Below, piece after piece: positions 28,506 through 39,002 of a stretch of DNA of 43,782 nucleotides. Where the stretch lies: the NCBI GenBank assembly GCA_028688275.1, contig JAQTYN010000024.1, positions 1 to 43,782 of the forward strand, written 5' to 3'. Within the stretch, counting starts at the first letter, position 1; each line of letters opens with the position of its first letter. The notes beneath the pieces were generated by a model, which was not told the origin of the DNA, searched no databases, and worked only from the letters and a program-made list of their open reading frames with translations. This DNA comes from Gallionella sp. GTDB lineage: Bacteria; Pseudomonadota; Gammaproteobacteria; Burkholderiales; Gallionellaceae. The translations under genes and the position numbers were made by a program.

Positions 28506-29369
28506 ATGCAACTCTTTCTCATCAGCGGTTTGTCTGGTTCAGGCAAAAGTGTCGCGCTTAAAGTGCTGGAAGACAGCGGTTATTACTGTGTCGATAATTT
28601 ACCTGCTGATTTATTGGTCAGCTTGGTTAAGCATTTGCAAATGGCAGGTTATACACATATCGCGGTGAGCGTGGATGTGCGTAGTGCTAATAGTGTGCGG
28701 CATTTACCGCCTTTGTTAAAGGAAATTCAGCAGCAAGGCGTTGACGTGCGTATTTTATTTTTAGATGCGCAAAATGCCACGCTGGTGAAACGTTTTTCAG
28801 AAACGCGTCGTTTGCATCCTTTGAGTGACCCGATGTTTTTAGAGCAAGGTCATGTGGCTCGAACCTTGCCTGAGTGTGTGGAATACGAACGGGAATTGTT
28901 ATCCGAAATCAGTGATATCGGGCATCATATTGATACAACAGAAACGAATGCCAATGCGCTGCGCGCGTGGATTAAGCAGCTTATTCAAATTGACCGAGCC
29001 AGATTAACGCTGTTATTTCAATCTTTTGGTTTTAAACATGGCATCCCGCTGGATGCGGATTTGGTTTTTGACGTGCGTTGTTTGCCCAATCCGCATTATG
29101 AGCCGCTATTGCGCCCGTTATCGGGGCGAGATACGTCAGTGATTGAATTCCTAGACCATGCACCACTCGTGCAAGAGATGTTTGTGGATATTACGCATTT
29201 TGTCGAACGTTGGTTGCCGCATTACATCGCCGATAATCGCAGTTATCTGACCGTAGGTATTGGGTGTACAGGGGGGCAGCATCGTTCTGTTTTTCTCAGC
29301 GAAAAACTCGCCCGTCACTTTGCCGATCAGCAACAAGTGTTGATTCGCCACCGCGAACTCGCGCAATAG
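28506..29369 (+). CDS. rapZ: RNase adapter RapZ
   Basis: A 287-residue nucleotide-binding protein. Walker A is GLSGSGKS (8-15); [39 protein letters not shown] and the C-terminal [16 protein letters not shown] follow. In E. coli RapZ guides RNase E to GlmZ and so links to amino-sugar supply. ATG 28506 gives the conserved MQLFLISG start; the longer frame from TTG 28461 overlaps hprK and adds 15 unconserved residues. Confidence 0.95.
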   Translation: MQLFLISGLSGSGKSVALKVLEDSGYYCVDNLPADLLVSLVKHLQMAGYTHIAVSVDVRSANSVRHLPPLLKEIQQQGVDVRILFLDAQNATLVKRFSETRRLHPLSDPMFLEQGHVARTLPECVEYERELLSEISDIGHHIDTTETNANALRAWIKQLIQIDRARLTLLFQSFGFKHGIPLDADLVFDVRCLPNPHYEPLLRPLSGRDTSVIEFLDHAPLVQEMFVDITHFVERWLPHYIADNRSYLTVGIGCTGGQHRSVFLSEKLARHFADQQQVLIRHRELAQ

Positions 29370-29372
29370 TCT

Positions 29373-29747
29373 ATGTCCTTACTGCGTTACATCAAGCTGG
29401 GCGACGTGTTGACTTTGGTATTCGCCAGTGCGGGGGTGGTGGTGTTGACGTTAACCTTCTGGAACGGAGCTTTAGCAGATAAAGTGGTGATACGCAGCGG
29501 TGGCAAAATTTTCCGCGAAGTCTCTTTGTCTCAGGATCAAGAAATTGCGGTCACAGGCCCCTTGGGGATTAGCATCATCGTTATTCAAAAACGCAAAGTC
29601 CGTATTGCCTCTGACCCCAGCCCGCGTCAATACTGTGTGCGCCAAGGGTGGTTGCAACAAGCGGGAGAAGTCGCCTTGTGTTTACCTAATCAAATCAGCG
29701 TCGAATTAGTCGGCAGTAAAAAGCAATATGACAGCCTCAGCTACTAG
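29373..29747 (+). CDS. NusG domain II protein (EetA-like)
   Basis: A 124-residue membrane-anchored protein: one N-terminal helix (VLTLVFASAGVVVLTLTF), then a compact extracytoplasmic domain with VVIRSGGKIFREVSLSQDQE, GPLGISIIVIQKRKVRI and QYCVRQGWLQQAGEVALCLPN, the pattern of stand-alone NusG domain II proteins. Two Cys in the domain are characteristic. From memory, a homologue called EetA accompanies EetB in flavin-based electron-transfer loci of Firmicutes; function here is unproven. It overlaps the next gene by 20 nt and starts 3 nt after rapZ. Confidence 0.85.
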   Translation: MSLLRYIKLGDVLTLVFASAGVVVLTLTFWNGALADKVVIRSGGKIFREVSLSQDQEIAVTGPLGISIIVIQKRKVRIASDPSPRQYCVRQGWLQQAGEVALCLPNQISVELVGSKKQYDSLSY

Positions 29748-30255
29748 CCCATTGACGCTGCACACTACGCCTGATGACCACCGCATCGCCCGCATGGCGG
29801 CTGTGGCGTTGGGCTTAACTGTGTTGGAAAACGCCATTCCTTCCCCTCTGCCAGGGGTGAAGCCAGGACTGTCCAATATTGTCACACTCATTGTATTGGC
29901 GCGCTATGGTTGGCGGGTGGCGGCATGGGTGTCATTGTTGCGCGTCGTGGCGGGCAGTTTATTGTTTGGTAATTTCTTAACCCCTGGATTTTTCCTCAGT
30001 TTGTCGGGCGCGCTGTGCAGTTTGCTGGTACTAGCCTGTGCGCAACGCTTGCCCGCCCGCTGGTTTGGTGCAGTCAGCCACAGCGTGTATGCCGCCTTTG
30101 CTCACATCGCGGGACAAATGATCGTCGTCTATTTATGGCTCATTCCCCATAACGGGATTTTGTACCTTGTCCCGATTTTTGCCACCGCTGCATTGGTATT
30201 TGGCACGGTTAACGGCTTAATCGCCGCCCGTTATATTGAAGCAACTTCTCCATGA
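29728..30255 (+). CDS. Gx transporter family / heptaprenyl diphosphate synthase component I-like membrane protein (EetB-like)
   Basis: A 175-residue integral membrane protein with five to six helices. MAAVALGLTVLENAIPSPLPGVKPGLSNIV matches the Gx/ThiW-like ECF S-component-related family often annotated as heptaprenyl diphosphate synthase component I. The motif PGVKPGLSN is a recognisable family signature. No prenyl synthase or ECF ATPase gene lies nearby, so the annotation by name is doubtful and a small-molecule or flavin-related role is possible. It overlaps the NusG-II gene by 20 nt and ubiX by 4 nt. Confidence 0.85.
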   Translation: MTASATSPLTLHTTPDDHRIARMAAVALGLTVLENAIPSPLPGVKPGLSNIVTLIVLARYGWRVAAWVSLLRVVAGSLLFGNFLTPGFFLSLSGALCSLLVLACAQRLPARWFGAVSHSVYAAFAHIAGQMIVVYLWLIPHNGILYLVPIFATAALVFGTVNGLIAARYIEATSP

Positions 30256-30857
30256 AAACCATTACCCTCGCTTTTACGGGTGCCTCTGGTCTGCCTTATG
30301 GTATGCGCTTGCTGGAATGTTTATTGCGTAGTGGGCAACGCGTGCAACTGGTTTACACCCAAGCGGCACAGATTGTGGCCAAGCAAGAGTTAGGTTTTAT
30401 CTTGCCGAATCGGCCACAAGATGCTGAGCTTTTGTTAAAGCAACGGCTGGGTGACTTCAGCGGGGAGTTGAAGGTATATGGCCGTGATGACTGGTTCGCT
30501 CCCATGGCTTCGGGTTCAAATCCAGGCGATGCGATGGTGATTTGCCCTTGTACCATGGGTACACTCGCTGCGGTCGCGATGGGATTGAGTGACGACCTCA
30601 TTGCTCGTGCGGCGGACGTGATGCTTAAAGAAAAACGCTTGCTGATACTCGCGCCACGCGAGATGCCTTTTTCCGTTATTCACCTTGAAAACATGCTTAC
30701 CTTGGCGCGAGCAGGTGCCGTCATCATGCCACCTAATCCTGCTTTCTATACCCATCCCAACAGTGTGTCGGACCTAGTGGATTTTGTAGTGGCGCGGATG
30801 CTCGATCATTTAAGTATCCCTCAGTCGTTAGTCCTACCATGGGGTAAAGCAAGCTGA
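30252..30857 (+). CDS. ubiX: Flavin prenyltransferase UbiX
   Basis: A 201-residue flavoprotein that makes prenylated FMN for UbiD-type decarboxylases in ubiquinone synthesis. It begins LAFTGASGLPYGMRLLECLL, has ASGSNPGDAMVICPCTMGTLAAVA (flavin contacts), and the closing LAPREMPFSVIHLENMLTL and PPNPAFYTHPNSV motifs. Its start overlaps the Gx gene as ATGA, so it is translated with the membrane protein pair. UbiD is not in this window. Confidence 0.96.
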   Translation: MKTITLAFTGASGLPYGMRLLECLLRSGQRVQLVYTQAAQIVAKQELGFILPNRPQDAELLLKQRLGDFSGELKVYGRDDWFAPMASGSNPGDAMVICPCTMGTLAAVAMGLSDDLIARAADVMLKEKRLLILAPREMPFSVIHLENMLTLARAGAVIMPPNPAFYTHPNSVSDLVDFVVARMLDHLSIPQSLVLPWGKAS

Positions 30858-30915
30858 GTAGGTGTGTCGTTTGGTCAGATTCTTAATACAATTGCCTATA
30901 CTTAACTTGTTTGCC

Positions 30916-30945
30916 ATGACGTATTGATACGCCTTCGTTTATAAT
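30916..30945 (+). promoter_or_regulatory. Candidate promoter for the pilin gene
   Basis: ATGACG, 18-nt spacer, TATAAT (30940-30945). It would give a leader of about 95 nt before the pilin ATG. No sigma-54 motif of GG-N10-GC type was seen in the 188-nt gap. Confidence 0.5.
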
Positions 30946-31045
30946 CCCAAGACCTTTAAAGCATGACTATTGTGGTAGGCTATTTTTAAGGGGCGGTGGT
31001 GATTATTTTAACGGGACTGAGGTTCCATGCTTGGGAGAGGTTCAA

Positions 31046-31414
31046 ATGAAGAAAGAGTTAGGTTTTACGTTGATTGAATTGGTCATGGTGATTGTAATAT
31101 TGGGGATTCTGGCGGCGGTTGCGATGCCAAAATTCGTCAGTTTTAAAACAGATGCACAGATTGCTACATTGGCGGGGGTGGCAGGTGCAATTGCTTCTGC
31201 GAGCGAGATTAACTACGCAACTCGCAGCCTCAATCCTTTGTCTGGGGTTGCAACGATAGGGTTAACTTGTTCGTCAGCCGCATCATCCGTGTTAAACGGT
31301 GGGTTGCCACAAGACTATACCTTGTCGGCTTCGGCGATTGTCGCAGGGCCAAATACCTGTGTCGTCACGCAAGCGAATGGTGGGACGACGAATACTTACA
31401 TTACGGGGATTTAA
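31046..31414 (+). CDS. Type IV MSHA-like prepilin
   Basis: A 122-residue prepilin. The leader MKKELG is cut before FTLIELVMVIVILGILAAVA, with conserved Glu5, followed by a short globular domain containing a Cys pair (TCSSAA and GPNTCVV), as in MshA. AGAGG lies 5 nt before ATG 31046; the in-frame TTG at 31031 is disfavoured. It stands alone between its own promoter and terminator and is 20 kb from the MSHA assembly genes. It may be the pilus subunit or a minor pilin of that system. Confidence 0.9.
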   Translation: MKKELGFTLIELVMVIVILGILAAVAMPKFVSFKTDAQIATLAGVAGAIASASEINYATRSLNPLSGVATIGLTCSSAASSVLNGGLPQDYTLSASAIVAGPNTCVVTQANGGTTNTYITGI

Positions 31415-31422
31415 GTACAAAA

Positions 31423-31451
31423 GGTCTGGGTGATTTGCCCAGGCTTTTTTT
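31423..31451 (+). terminator. Pilin gene terminator
   Basis: GTCTGGG and CCCAGGC form a 7-bp stem (one G-U) followed by a run of T. Confidence 0.9.
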
Positions 31452-31516
31452 ATTGGGGCTTCTTCCTCGCTCGAACGCCACCTCTCATTAGGCATTAAAA
31501 CTCGACCTAAATTATC

Positions 31517-32215
31517 ATGAAAAAATTACTCCCTTTACTTTTACTTTGTTTATTGAATACTGCTCAGGCGGCGGAGGCTGAAATACGCCAGTCATTGCAA
31601 AGTAAATTTCCGAATATTGGCAAAATCGAACACATTGTCAAAACGTCCTATTCTGGTTTGTATGAAGTCGTCATTGGCGACCAATTGTTGTACACCGATG
31701 AGCAAGGTTTGTATTTGTTCGATGGCAATATTATGGATGTCAAAACGCGCACCAATCTAACGGAAAAGCGAAGCCAGGTTTTGTTCGCCATTGATTTTGA
31801 CAAGTTGCCATTGGAGTGGGCGGTTAAAAAGGTCAAGGGCAATGGGAAGCGCAAAATGGCGTATTTCACTGACCCGAATTGTGGTTTTTGCAAAAAGCTG
31901 GAAAAAGAACTCAGCAAAGTGACCGATGTGACGTTGTATGTGTATTTATACCCTATTTTTCAAGGGTCAGACGAAATCGTGCGCAATATTCATTGTGCTA
32001 AAAATCCAGTTAAAGCATGGGATGATTTGATGCTGAATGGAGTCGCGCCTGCGAATGCCAGCTGTAAAGTGTCAACAGATAAAGTGGTTGCATTAGGCAA
32101 AAAAATGCATGTTAATGGCACGCCGAATCTGATTTTTGGTAATGGTGTACAGATACCTGGATATTTGTCCTCGGATGATCTCGAAGAAAAACTAAACGCA
32201 GTGGTTGAAAAGTAA
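31517..32215 (+). CDS. dsbC: Thiol-disulfide isomerase DsbC
   Basis: A 232-residue periplasmic disulfide isomerase. After a signal peptide (LLPLLLLCLLNTAQAA) comes the N-terminal dimerisation domain, a linker and a thioredoxin fold with active site CGFC (122-125), a structural Cys pair later (IHCAKN, ASCKVS) and the cis-Pro loop NGTPNLIF. E. coli has CGYC at the active site. A single nt separates the stop from the LOV-like sensor gene, so the two are almost certainly co-transcribed and translationally coupled. Confidence 0.95.
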   Translation: MKKLLPLLLLCLLNTAQAAEAEIRQSLQSKFPNIGKIEHIVKTSYSGLYEVVIGDQLLYTDEQGLYLFDGNIMDVKTRTNLTEKRSQVLFAIDFDKLPLEWAVKKVKGNGKRKMAYFTDPNCGFCKKLEKELSKVTDVTLYVYLYPIFQGSDEIVRNIHCAKNPVKAWDDLMLNGVAPANASCKVSTDKVVALGKKMHVNGTPNLIFGNGVQIPGYLSSDDLEEKLNAVVEK

Positions 32216-32216
32216 T

Positions 32217-33173
32217 ATGAACGATTTCCCCGCGCTGTCGCCCACATTGTTTGTAGAAGCTGTTGAGCAATCGCATGATGGCATTACGATTTCAGATGCG
32301 AACAATCACTTTCAGGTTGTTTATGTTAATCAAGGTTTTCAAACATTGACAGGTTATAGTTCGGCGGAGATGCTCGAACATGGCTACCGTATTTTGCAAG
32401 GCGATGATACTGAGCAGCCAGAGCTGACAACACTGCGCAATGCGATCATCAATGGCGAAACCTGCGTCGTTACCCTGCGAAATTATCGTAAAGATGGCTC
32501 CATGTTCTGGAACGAGCTGAGTGTCTCACCTGTGCGTGATGCAGAAGGTAAGTTAACGCATTACATTGCCATTCAAAAAGATGCGACTGCAAGAGTTTTG
32601 TTAGAGCGTTATTTGCATCAATCTAACTTGGATTTGCGCCTGCTTAACCAACAAATGGTGAAGAAAGAGCATATTGACCCTCTGGTTGGATTGAGCACCT
32701 TCCGACATTTTAACGAAATGTTCGCTACGCTACTGCATGGCTCTTTGCGAACCCACAGCGACTTGGCCGTATTGATTATTGAGATTAGTCACTTCAAACC
32801 ATTTAACGAGCGCTATGGTGTTCAGGCAGGCGACGAATGCTTGCGTATGGTGGGTGAGGCGATTGCAATGGCTTATACCCGCCATTCGGATTGTGCGAGT
32901 CGCTATGCAGAAGAGCGGTTTATGGTGATTTCTTTGGGTGGAAATGCAGAAGAAGTGCGTCGACATGCTGAGAAGTTATGCGCTAAAGTCCGCACCTTGG
33001 GCATCCCACATTCGGACTCTCCTTTTGGTGTGGTGACAATTAGCATTGGCGGTATTGTTTGTACGCCGAATCGAGAGAGTCAGTCTGATGACCTAATTAA
33101 GCAAGCGGAAGTGGTGCTTTCGATGATGGTGAAACGAGATGAATACGAGCAAGTGCGTATTATGAATTTATAA
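32217..33173 (+). CDS. LOV-like PAS (cysteine-less) plus degenerate GGDEF protein
   Basis: A soluble 318-residue protein. Residues about 10-125 match a LOV-type PAS domain: VNQGFQTLTGYSSAEM, ILQGDDTEQ, NYRKDGSMFWNELSVSPVRD and Gln120 in YIAIQKD. The photoactive GRNCRFLQ motif reads EHGYRILQ (54-61), with Tyr57 in place of Cys. Residues 155-318 are a GGDEF fold whose signature reads RYAEERF (229-235) rather than RYGGEEF, so cyclase activity should be lost; RHSD (222-225) keeps the inhibitory-site spacing. It is probably a flavin- or redox-responsive c-di-GMP-binding regulator. ATG 32217 is used; a TTG at 32205 is upstream in frame. Confidence 0.9.
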   Translation: MNDFPALSPTLFVEAVEQSHDGITISDANNHFQVVYVNQGFQTLTGYSSAEMLEHGYRILQGDDTEQPELTTLRNAIINGETCVVTLRNYRKDGSMFWNELSVSPVRDAEGKLTHYIAIQKDATARVLLERYLHQSNLDLRLLNQQMVKKEHIDPLVGLSTFRHFNEMFATLLHGSLRTHSDLAVLIIEISHFKPFNERYGVQAGDECLRMVGEAIAMAYTRHSDCASRYAEERFMVISLGGNAEEVRRHAEKLCAKVRTLGIPHSDSPFGVVTISIGGIVCTPNRESQSDDLIKQAEVVLSMMVKRDEYEQVRIMNL

Positions 33174-33415
33174 GTTTTTTGTTTATATTTGTACGCTGAA
33201 GTGTCTCGATTCAATAATTTCAAAAGCTGATTTGGATGAATGCGACGACCAGAAGTCCTGCAAAATTGCTGTCGGCGCATTTAGAATCGCGTGGTAGATA
33301 AACCATTGATGGGGCGAATGCATTGTCAATGTGTTTAAAGGTGGTGTCTTTATAGTGGAGACTTATTGGGTGGCATGGGCAGTATTTTTGGTGTATCGGC
33401 AACCTTTTTATAAAA

Positions 33416-33442
33416 TTGGCACTCATATGTGTCGAGTGTTAA
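33416..33442 (+). promoter_or_regulatory. CIRCE (HrcA) operator of rpoH
   Basis: TTGGCACTC, exactly 9 nt, GAGTGTTAA. Each half matches the CIRCE consensus TTAGCACTC/GAGTGCTAA at 8 of 9 positions. A -10-like TATAAA lies at 33409-33414, so the operator covers the predicted start of transcription. The rest of the 292-nt gap holds no recognised element. Confidence 0.85.
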
Positions 33443-33465
33443 AATGAAAGAAAGGAGGAAATGCG

Positions 33466-34326
33466 ATGAATACTGCAATGAATTTACAGCTGCCGTCGAA
33501 TGTTGGCAATCTGGAGGCTTATATCCAGTCGGTGAATAGTTTTCCTATCCTGTCGCAGGAGGAGGAGTTTTCTTTGGCGACGCGTTTCAAAACCGAAAAT
33601 GATCTAGCAGCTGCGCGTCAGCTAGTGGTGTCGCATCTGCGGGTGGTGGTGAGTGTGGCGCGTGGCTATGCGGGGTATGGCTTGCCGCAAGCAGACTTGA
33701 TACAAGAAGGCAATATCGGGCTGATGAAAGCGGTTAAACGCTATGACCCTGATCGTGGCGTGCGTTTGGTGTCGTTCGCATTACATTGGATACGCGCTGA
33801 AATCCACGAATTTGTGGTGCGTAACTGGCGGCTGGTCAAAATTGCGACCACTAAGTCGCAACGTAAGTTGTTTTTTAATTTACGCAGCATGAAGCAAGGT
33901 TTGCAGCCGCTGAACCCCAAGCAGGTCACCGAAATCGCCGAGCAATTGAAGGTGAGTGAGCGGGATGTGCTTGACATGGATGCGCGTTTTTCGGGGCATG
34001 AAATCGCTTTAGAGTCGAGTGGTGGAGATGAAGAGGATAACTATTCCCCAATTCATTATCTTGCTGATAGCGAAGCCCACGAGCCTTCGCGTATTTTGGA
34101 AAACTCGCAACGAGAGTATGCGCAATCGACAGGGCTGGTGGATGCATTAGCAAGTTTGGATGCACGCAGTCGTCGAATTGTGGAAGCGCGTTGGTTGAAC
34201 GAGGAGCATGCTGCGACTTTGCATGAGTTAGCGGCGGAGTTCAATGTTTCGGCTGAACGTATTCGTCAAATTGAGCAAAAAGCGATGAGTAAAATGCACA
34301 GCGCATTGGCGGTTGCTGTTGCGTAG
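33466..34326 (+). CDS. rpoH: Heat-shock sigma factor RpoH (sigma-32)
   Basis: A 286-residue sigma-70-family factor. Region 2 (LVVSHLRVVVSVARGYAGYG, DLIQEGNIGLMKAV), the RpoH box region TTKSQRKLFFNLR, and region 4 (HELAAEFNVSAERIRQIEQKA) are intact. A strong AGGAGG lies 7 nt before ATG 33466. It should drive groESL in this window through the promoter at 16947, while its own promoter carries a CIRCE operator. Confidence 0.97.
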   Translation: MNTAMNLQLPSNVGNLEAYIQSVNSFPILSQEEEFSLATRFKTENDLAAARQLVVSHLRVVVSVARGYAGYGLPQADLIQEGNIGLMKAVKRYDPDRGVRLVSFALHWIRAEIHEFVVRNWRLVKIATTKSQRKLFFNLRSMKQGLQPLNPKQVTEIAEQLKVSERDVLDMDARFSGHEIALESSGGDEEDNYSPIHYLADSEAHEPSRILENSQREYAQSTGLVDALASLDARSRRIVEARWLNEEHAATLHELAAEFNVSAERIRQIEQKAMSKMHSALAVAVA

Positions 34327-34508
34327 ATAAAAAGCATTAATAAATAGATCGTTTGTGGTGTTTCTGCTCGTTCACTTGTTATGCTGGTGATAGATCTTCT
34401 ATTTTCAATCAAATAGTTGAGATATTTTTGGCATGGTGTTGGCAAGTCGGCAGGGTTCTGAATGCTTACCAAGTATTTGTTCCTACCCCCATTATGTTTG
34501 TCCAGTGG

Positions 34509-34537
34509 TTGCCCTAATCAAGGGGCTGCGGCATAAT
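34509..34537 (+). promoter_or_regulatory. Candidate promoter for tkt
   Basis: TTGCCC, 17-nt spacer, CATAAT (34532-34537), about 63 nt before the start codon. The 256-nt gap after rpoH shows nothing else recognisable. Confidence 0.5.
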
Positions 34538-34600
34538 TAACGCCCAAACGAATTTAATAACCCATGAACCCATCCGACAAGGATGTTTAGGAGGCAGGAA

Positions 34601-36613
34601 ATGACAGCAGCACGCAATATCACCCCCCCAAAATACAACGACATTACTGGCGCGATTCGGATGCTGGCGGTAGATGCGGTGCAGAAAGCCAATTCTGGCC
34701 ACCCTGGCGCACCGATGGGCATGGCAGAAATCGCTGATGTGCTGTGGAATCACCACTTACGTCACAATCCAGCGAATCCAAAATGGCCTGATCGTGACCG
34801 CTTTATCTTGTCAAATGGTCATGGCTCGATGCTGATTTATGCACTGTTGCACTTGTCTGGTTACGACTTACCTATCGAAGAGCTCAAGCGTTTCCGTCAA
34901 ATGCATTCCAAAACGCCTGGTCACCCAGAATATGGCTATACACCTGGCGTTGAAACAACAGGCGGCCCACTGGGTCAAGGTATTACCAACGCAGTTGGTA
35001 TGGCCATGGCCGAAAAATTACTGGCGGCAGAATTCAATAAGCCAGGTCACGAAATCGTTGACCACCGCACTTACGTGTTCTTAGGCGACGGTTGCATGAT
35101 GGAAGGTATCTCTCATGAAGCATGTGCTTTGGCTGGCACATGGGGTCTGGGTAAACTGACTGCATTCTGGGATGACAACAACATTTCTATCGACGGTCAT
35201 ATCGACGGTTGGTACACAGATGACACACCTAAGCGTTTTGAAGCTTACGGCTGGCACGTGATTGCTGATGTGCAAGGTCATGACAGCGCAGAAATTGATG
35301 CGGCGATCAAAGCAGCGAAGGCCGTCACAGACAAACCTACCCTGATTTGCTGCAAAACAGTCATTGGTGCAGGTTCACCTAACAAAGAAGGCACACACGA
35401 TGTACACGGTGCGGCTTTGGGTGATGCTGAAGTGTCGGCAACTCGCGCACATATCGGTTGGAACTATCCTCCATTTGAAATTCCAGCTCACGTTTACGAA
35501 GCATGGGATGCTCGCACCAAAGGCGAGGGCATGGAAAAGTTGTGGAACAACAAATTCGCTGAGTACCAAGCTGCATTCCCAGCTGAAGCTGCTGAATTTT
35601 TGCGTCGTATCAACAATGAATTGCCCGCAAACTGGGCTGCTCATGCGGCTGATGTGATCGCAAAAACCAATGCTAAAGGCGAAACCATTGCGACCCGTAA
35701 AGCGTCACAAAATGCGATCAATGCATTGCAACCTGCATTGCCAGAATTCTTGGGTGGTTCAGCTGACTTGACAGGTTCTAACCTGACTAACTGGACAGGT
35801 GCACATCACGTATCTGGCAAAAAGCCAGGCAACTACATCAGCTACGGTGTCCGTGAGTTTGGTATGTCCCATATCATGAACGGTATGGCATTGCACGGTG
35901 GTTTGTTGCCTTTCGGTGGCACATTTTTGATGTTCTCTGAATATGCGCGCAACGCGCTGCGTATGTCCGCGCTGATGAAACAACGTGTGATTTATGTGTT
36001 TACCCATGACTCAATCGGTTTGGGCGAAGATGGTCCTACGCATCAACCTGTAGAACAAACCACGACACTGCGTTACATTCCTAACATGGAAGTATGGCGT
36101 CCTTGTGACACAGTTGAATCTGCAGCTGCTTGGGTTGCGGGTGTTGAACGCCTAGATGGTCCAACATGCTTGATCTTCAGCCGTCAAAACTTGGCGTTCC
36201 AAACTCGTACTGCAGAACAAATCGCTAACATCCGTAAGGGTGGTTATGTACTGTCAGAAGCAGCAGGTACATTGAACGCAATTTTGATCGCAACAGGCTC
36301 CGAAATCGGACTGACGATGGATGCACAAAAAGCATTAGCCGCAGAAGGTATCAACGTGCGCGTGGTTTCCATGCCATGTACCAATGTGTTTGACAAACAA
36401 GATGCCGCTTACAAAGCAAGCGTATTGCCTAAGGGTGTTAACCGTGTTGCAATCGAAGCGGGTGTGACAGGTTTCTGGCACAAATATGTAGGCTTGGAAG
36501 GCGCAGTGGTCGGTATTGATAGCTTCGGTGAATCTGCACCAGCACCAGAGTTGTTTAAGCACTTCGGCTTTACTACTGAAAATGTAGTTAAAGCAGTGAA
36601 AGGTGTGTTGTAA
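34601..36613 (+). CDS. tkt: Transketolase
   Basis: A 670-residue ThDP-dependent enzyme of the pentose-phosphate and Calvin pathways. [28 protein letters not shown], the ThDP site [13 protein letters not shown] with [10 protein letters not shown], and the C-terminal [18 protein letters not shown] are canonical. AGGAGG precedes ATG 34601 by 6 nt, so the shorter start is chosen over ATG 34583. It leads the tkt-gap-pgk-pyk-fba block and shows the codon bias of a highly expressed gene. Confidence 0.97.
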   Translation: MTAARNITPPKYNDITGAIRMLAVDAVQKANSGHPGAPMGMAEIADVLWNHHLRHNPANPKWPDRDRFILSNGHGSMLIYALLHLSGYDLPIEELKRFRQMHSKTPGHPEYGYTPGVETTGGPLGQGITNAVGMAMAEKLLAAEFNKPGHEIVDHRTYVFLGDGCMMEGISHEACALAGTWGLGKLTAFWDDNNISIDGHIDGWYTDDTPKRFEAYGWHVIADVQGHDSAEIDAAIKAAKAVTDKPTLICCKTVIGAGSPNKEGTHDVHGAALGDAEVSATRAHIGWNYPPFEIPAHVYEAWDARTKGEGMEKLWNNKFAEYQAAFPAEAAEFLRRINNELPANWAAHAADVIAKTNAKGETIATRKASQNAINALQPALPEFLGGSADLTGSNLTNWTGAHHVSGKKPGNYISYGVREFGMSHIMNGMALHGGLLPFGGTFLMFSEYARNALRMSALMKQRVIYVFTHDSIGLGEDGPTHQPVEQTTTLRYIPNMEVWRPCDTVESAAAWVAGVERLDGPTCLIFSRQNLAFQTRTAEQIANIRKGGYVLSEAAGTLNAILIATGSEIGLTMDAQKALAAEGINVRVVSMPCTNVFDKQDAAYKASVLPKGVNRVAIEAGVTGFWHKYVGLEGAVVGIDSFGESAPAPELFKHFGFTTENVVKAVKGVL

Positions 36614-36626
36614 AAAAATGCTGGGC

Positions 36627-36660
36627 GTTAGGTCATATTTCAAAATCAATATGGCCTAAC
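36627..36660 (+). other. 13-bp hairpin between tkt and gap
   Basis: GTTAGGTCATATT pairs with AATATGGCCTAAC (one G-U) across an 8-nt loop, 14 nt after the tkt stop. No U tract follows, so it may be an RNA-processing or stabilising hairpin rather than a terminator. Confidence 0.7.
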
Positions 36661-36675
36661 AGACATGGCTGATAA

Positions 36676-37704
<1,029 letters not shown>

Positions 37705-37720
37705 GTCGGCTATGACAGAG

Positions 37721-37754
37721 AAAGGATGAAGCGTACAAAACCTTCATCCTTTTT
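37721..37754 (+). terminator. Terminator or attenuator after gap
   Basis: AAAGGATGAAG and CTTCATCCTTT form a perfect 11-bp stem with a 10-nt loop, followed by TT. It lies between gap and pgk. Confidence 0.75.
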
Positions 37755-37790
37755 CCGTCTTCATTAACCTTGAAATTCAAAAGGAACGAT

Positions 37791-38987
37791 ATGTCAGTAA
37801 TTAAAATGACCGATCTGGATTTAAAAGGCAAACGTGTCTTCATCCGTTCAGATTTAAATGTCCCCGTCAAAGACGGTAAAGTCACCTCTGATGCGCGTAT
37901 TACCGCATCTATGGCAACTATCAATTTCGCGCTGAATGCTGGCGCACGCGTGATGGTGACCTCTCACTTGGGTCGTCCTGTTGAAGGCGAATACTCCCAA
38001 GAAAACTCACTCCAACCTGTTGCCGATGTTATTGCAGAAAAGCTGAATAAGCCAGTGCGCCTGATTCGTGACTGGGTAGATGGCGGTTTTGACGTTGCGG
38101 AAGGTGAATTGGTTTTGCTGGAAAATTGCCGTTTTAACAAAGGCGAAAAGAAAAGTACCGACGAAACTTCCCAAAAATACGCAGCTTTGTGCGATGTGTT
38201 CGTCATGGACGCATTTGGTACCGCTCACCGCGCTGAAGCATCAACGCATGGTGTCGCAAAGTTTGCACCCGTAGCCGCAGCAGGTATTTTGCTGACCCAA
38301 GAATTGGAAGCACTGACGAAAGCACTGTTGAGCCCAGCACGTCCGATGGTGGCGATTGTTGGTGGTTCTAAAGTTTCAACCAAGTTGACCGTTCTGGAAA
38401 GCTTGTCTGAAAAAGTGGATCAAATGGTGGTTGGCGGCGGCATTGCTAATACATTCTTGAAAGCGACAGGACATCCAGTAGGTAAGTCTTTGTGCGAAAA
38501 CGACTTGGTTCCTACGGCTCAGGCTCTGATTGCAAAAATGGCTGGTCGCGGCGCGATTATCCCGATTGCAACAGATGTAGTCGTCGGTACAGAAGCACCA
38601 TTCTTGCCAGGTAAAGAAAACACGCCTGCGACTTTGAAAGATGCCAAAGACGTTGCCGATGACGAAATGATTTTTGATATTGGCCCGAATTCCGCACAGG
38701 AAATCGCCGACATCATTATGAAAGCAGGCACGGTGGTTTGGAACGGTCCTGTGGGCGTATTTGAGTTCGACCAATTTGGTGAAGGCACTAAAGCGATTGC
38801 GATGGCAATTGCCAACACCAATGCCTTTACTTTGGCTGGCGGCGGCGACACCATTGCTGCGATTCAAAAGTACGATATTTATGACAAAGTGTCCTATATT
38901 TCCACTGCGGGTGGTGCGTTCTTGGAATTCCTCGAAGGCAAAAAATTGCCAGCAGTCGAGATTCTGGAACAAAGAGCTGCTCAATAA
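37791..38987 (+). CDS. pgk: Phosphoglycerate kinase
   Basis: A 398-residue two-domain kinase. [42 protein letters not shown], the hinge [13 protein letters not shown] and the C-terminal GGGDTIAAI are all conserved. ATG 37791 has AAGGA 6 nt upstream; an in-frame ATG at 37770 lacks one. It interconverts 1,3-bisphosphoglycerate and 3-phosphoglycerate in glycolysis or the Calvin cycle. pyk follows after 15 nt. Confidence 0.97.
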   Translation: MSVIKMTDLDLKGKRVFIRSDLNVPVKDGKVTSDARITASMATINFALNAGARVMVTSHLGRPVEGEYSQENSLQPVADVIAEKLNKPVRLIRDWVDGGFDVAEGELVLLENCRFNKGEKKSTDETSQKYAALCDVFVMDAFGTAHRAEASTHGVAKFAPVAAAGILLTQELEALTKALLSPARPMVAIVGGSKVSTKLTVLESLSEKVDQMVVGGGIANTFLKATGHPVGKSLCENDLVPTAQALIAKMAGRGAIIPIATDVVVGTEAPFLPGKENTPATLKDAKDVADDEMIFDIGPNSAQEIADIIMKAGTVVWNGPVGVFEFDQFGEGTKAIAMAIANTNAFTLAGGGDTIAAIQKYDIYDKVSYISTAGGAFLEFLEGKKLPAVEILEQRAAQ

Positions 38988-39002
38988 CACACTAGGAAAC
39001 AC

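Noticed and set aside
33220-33426. 68-codon minus-strand frame in the gap before rpoH
   Set aside because: No ribosome binding site, implausible composition, and it overlaps the CIRCE/promoter region.
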